From an uncultured bacterium (GTDB lineage: Bacteria > Cyanobacteriota > Vampirovibrionia > Gastranaerophilales > Gastranaerophilaceae): DNA of 6,695 bases. Positions within the stretch are counted from its first letter, which is position 1, and the number at the start of each line of letters is the position of its first letter. Position numbers and translations under genes: made by a program. Of the stretch, positions 5,676 to 6,695 are shown piece by piece. The stretch is taken from positions 1 through 6,695 of the forward strand of contig CAMAGQ010000091.1 of the NCBI GenBank assembly GCA_945833895.1. The letters run 5' to 3'. Under the pieces are notes generated by a model. That model was not told where the DNA came from and did no database searches. It saw only the letters and a list, made by a program, of their open reading frames with translations.

Positions 5676-6530
5676 TTATTTAACCTCTACAAGAATAATA
5701 TCAGACCCCAGAGAATCTTTCAGAATTTTTTCGGCAAAATTTTTCAATGTCATAATTGAATTTTTGCACCCCGAGCATCTTCCTTTTAATTTCACGAATA
5801 TAGTCTTGTTTTTTATATCAACCAACTCAATATCTCCGCCGTCTTTTTGTAATTCAGGCGAAATCTGAGTTTCTATAACGTTGTTAACCTTCAAAATCCA
5901 TTGAGTTGGTGTCAAATTATTGCCCAAAGATTTTTCTTTGTTGTAATAAGTATCAATAATATCTTGAATAATTTCCTTACACTTTCCGCAAGCTCCGCCC
6001 GCTTTAGTGTAATTAGTCACCTCTTCAACGGTTTTCAAATTATTTTGCTTAATCGCATCCCAAATCATATTTTCACTAACCTGAAAACAAGTACAAATAA
6101 TTTTTTCTTTCTTTTGCTCTGCAACTTCTTCATCTGGAAGGATTTCATCCAAATCAACGTAACCGTCCGCTTTGTAATTTTTCAGAGCATCTTCAAGTGC
6201 CTCGTAACCCATTACAGAACAGTGCATTTTTTCAGGAGGCAATCCGCCAAGTTCGTCTGCGATATCTTTATTGGTAATTTTTCTGACATCTTCAACCGGC
6301 TTACCGATAATCATTTCTGTTAAAATACTTGAACTTGCAACCGCAGAACCGCACCCAAAAGTCTGAAATTTTGCATCCGTTACAATTCCGTCTTCGATTT
6401 TCAAATATATTTTCAACTGATCACCACAGGTCAATGAACCCGCAATGCCAATTGCATCAGCATTCTCGATTTCACCTACATTTCGGGGGTTTCTATAATG
6501 CTCCATTACCTTTTCTGAATAATCCCACAT
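5676..6530 (-). CDS. nifU: Fe-S cluster assembly scaffold NifU, full three-domain form
   Basis: The protein builds transient Fe-S clusters from NifS-derived sulfur and hands them to apo-proteins. Domain 1 (about 1-128) is the IscU-like scaffold with cluster cysteines 35 (TCGDQ), 60 (FGCGSA) and 104 (MHCSVMG), and Asp37 next to the first. A charged linker (129-143) leads to domain 2 (about 144-196), the ferredoxin-like/BFD-type [2Fe-2S] domain with cysteines 146 and 148 (ICTCF) and 181 and 184 (GACGKC). Domain 3 (about 207-284) is the Nfu domain with the CxxC at 252-255 (RCSGC) after the conserved DGGDIEL. All nine expected cysteines are present. AAAGGA lies 10 nt upstream of the ATG at 6530. 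It is the first gene of the operon with nifS. Three-domain NifU was first described with nitrogenase, but no other nif gene is visible, and the NIF-type pair is the general assembly system in some bacteria such as Helicobacter. Confidence 0.96.
   Translation of the reverse strand: MWDYSEKVMEHYRNPRNVGEIENADAIGIAGSLTCGDQLKIYLKIEDGIVTDAKFQTFGCGSAVASSSILTEMIIGKPVEDVRKITNKDIADELGGLPPEKMHCSVMGYEALEDALKNYKADGYVDLDEILPDEEVAEQKKEKIICTCFQVSENMIWDAIKQNNLKTVEEVTNYTKAGGACGKCKEIIQDIIDTYYNKEKSLGNNLTPTQWILKVNNVIETQISPELQKDGGDIELVDIKNKTIFVKLKGRCSGCKNSIMTLKNFAEKILKDSLGSDIILVEVK
5682..5687 (-). promoter_or_regulatory. nifS ribosome binding site inside nifU
   Basis: GAGGTT on the minus strand encodes the penultimate residues of NifU and lies 7 nt before the nifS ATG. 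The nifU stop (TAA) sits in that spacer, one base before the ATG, an arrangement typical of translational coupling. Confidence 0.7.
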
Positions 6531-6546
6531 GTCTATTTTATCCTTT

Positions 6547-6695
6547 CTAAACTACCTTTATTTTAACTCAAAAATAATAAAAAACAGGCATTTTTAATTA
6601 ATATTTAATCTTTTGAAAATTCCCGCACAAATTTTAACAAAGAATTGTAACAAAAACTTAACAAATATAGCCCCAAAATTAAAGAAACCGACAAA
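6547..6695. other. AT-rich upstream region of nifU
   Basis: No coding frame is supported here. On the minus strand TAAAAT (6565-6560) is a possible -10 for nifU, but no recognisable -35 stands at the right distance, so the nifU promoter is not settled. A second TGT-TAAAAT-like match lies farther upstream, near 6633-6641, inside the tandem boxes. I see no IscR-type or riboswitch-type structure that I could name. The upstream gene lies beyond the window. Confidence 0.4.
6633..6663 (+). promoter_or_regulatory. Three tandem TTAACA-like boxes upstream of nifU
   Basis: TTTAACA (6633-6639), TGTAACA (6646-6652) and CTTAACA (6657-6663) repeat with periods of 13 and 11 bp. Tandem boxes about one helical turn apart are the usual target layout of OmpR/PhoB-family response regulators, and cyanobacterial Pho boxes use similar TTAAC words. 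The regulator is not identified, and AT-rich chance similarity is possible. Confidence 0.3.

Noticed and set aside
5439..5759. 106-codon plus-strand frame across the nifU-nifS junction
   Set aside because: It lies antisense to both confirmed genes, with no credible SD or promoter and no recognisable protein features.
5901..6323. 140-codon plus-strand frame opposite nifU
   Set aside because: It is a shadow of the intact, motif-complete nifU on the other strand. The product is rich in Phe/Ile/Asn from antisense codons and has no domain.
6640..6663. Possible NtcA (GTA-N8-TAC) or RpaB HLR1 site
   Set aside because: GTA and TAC halves are not present at the needed spacing. The box periods (13 and 11 bp) do not fit the 10-bp HLR1 repeat.

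Overview
This is an AT-rich bacterial chromosomal window with five supported protein genes plus one unrecognised gene, short intergenic spaces and standard stop codons. The combination of prepilins carrying the signature FTLAE after a very short leader, an SLH-domain secreted protein, a full-length three-domain NifU with NifS and low GC fits the non-photosynthetic cyanobacterial relatives (Melainabacteria/Vampirovibrionia, especially gut Gastranaerophilales). That placement is inference from gene style. No marker gene in the window proves it.

Layout, left to right. (1) 58-690, minus: an unrecognised 210-residue cysteine-free protein with a TTG start set by a perfect AGGAGG. (2) 691-861: a divergent promoter region. 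(3) 862-2004, plus: a secreted protein with three SLH domains and an uncharacterised C-terminal beta-rich domain, closed by a strong terminator at 2024-2055. (4) 2057-2520: about 460 bases without a gene. They hold an orphan promoter-like sequence and Shine-Dalgarno, then several hairpins that look like a decayed or REP-like repeat cluster. (5) 2521-2555: a strong bidirectional hairpin terminator. (6) 2580-3530, minus, and 3676-4368, plus: two divergent prepilin-like (type IV pilin/type II secretion pseudopilin) genes. The space between them has two good promoters and a 26-bp inverted repeat covering the promoter of the plus-strand gene. (7) 4401-4430: a shared bidirectional terminator. (8) 6530-4472, minus: the nifU-nifS operon, with a single base between the two genes. 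(9) 6547-6695: an AT-rich leader region with three tandem TTAACA-like boxes.

How the genes fit together. NifS (cysteine desulfurase) and NifU (scaffold) form a complete minimal Fe-S cluster assembly module. No nitrogenase gene is visible, so the pair probably serves general Fe-S maturation, as the NIF-type pair does in Helicobacter and Campylobacter. The two prepilins and the SLH protein are all envelope or secretion-related and share the neighbourhood, not an operon. Nothing in the window is a clear mobile element, CRISPR array, defence system or RNA gene. The least explained items are the pilin-pair control region, the 2057-2520 hairpin cluster and the unknown domains of the SLH and 210-residue proteins.
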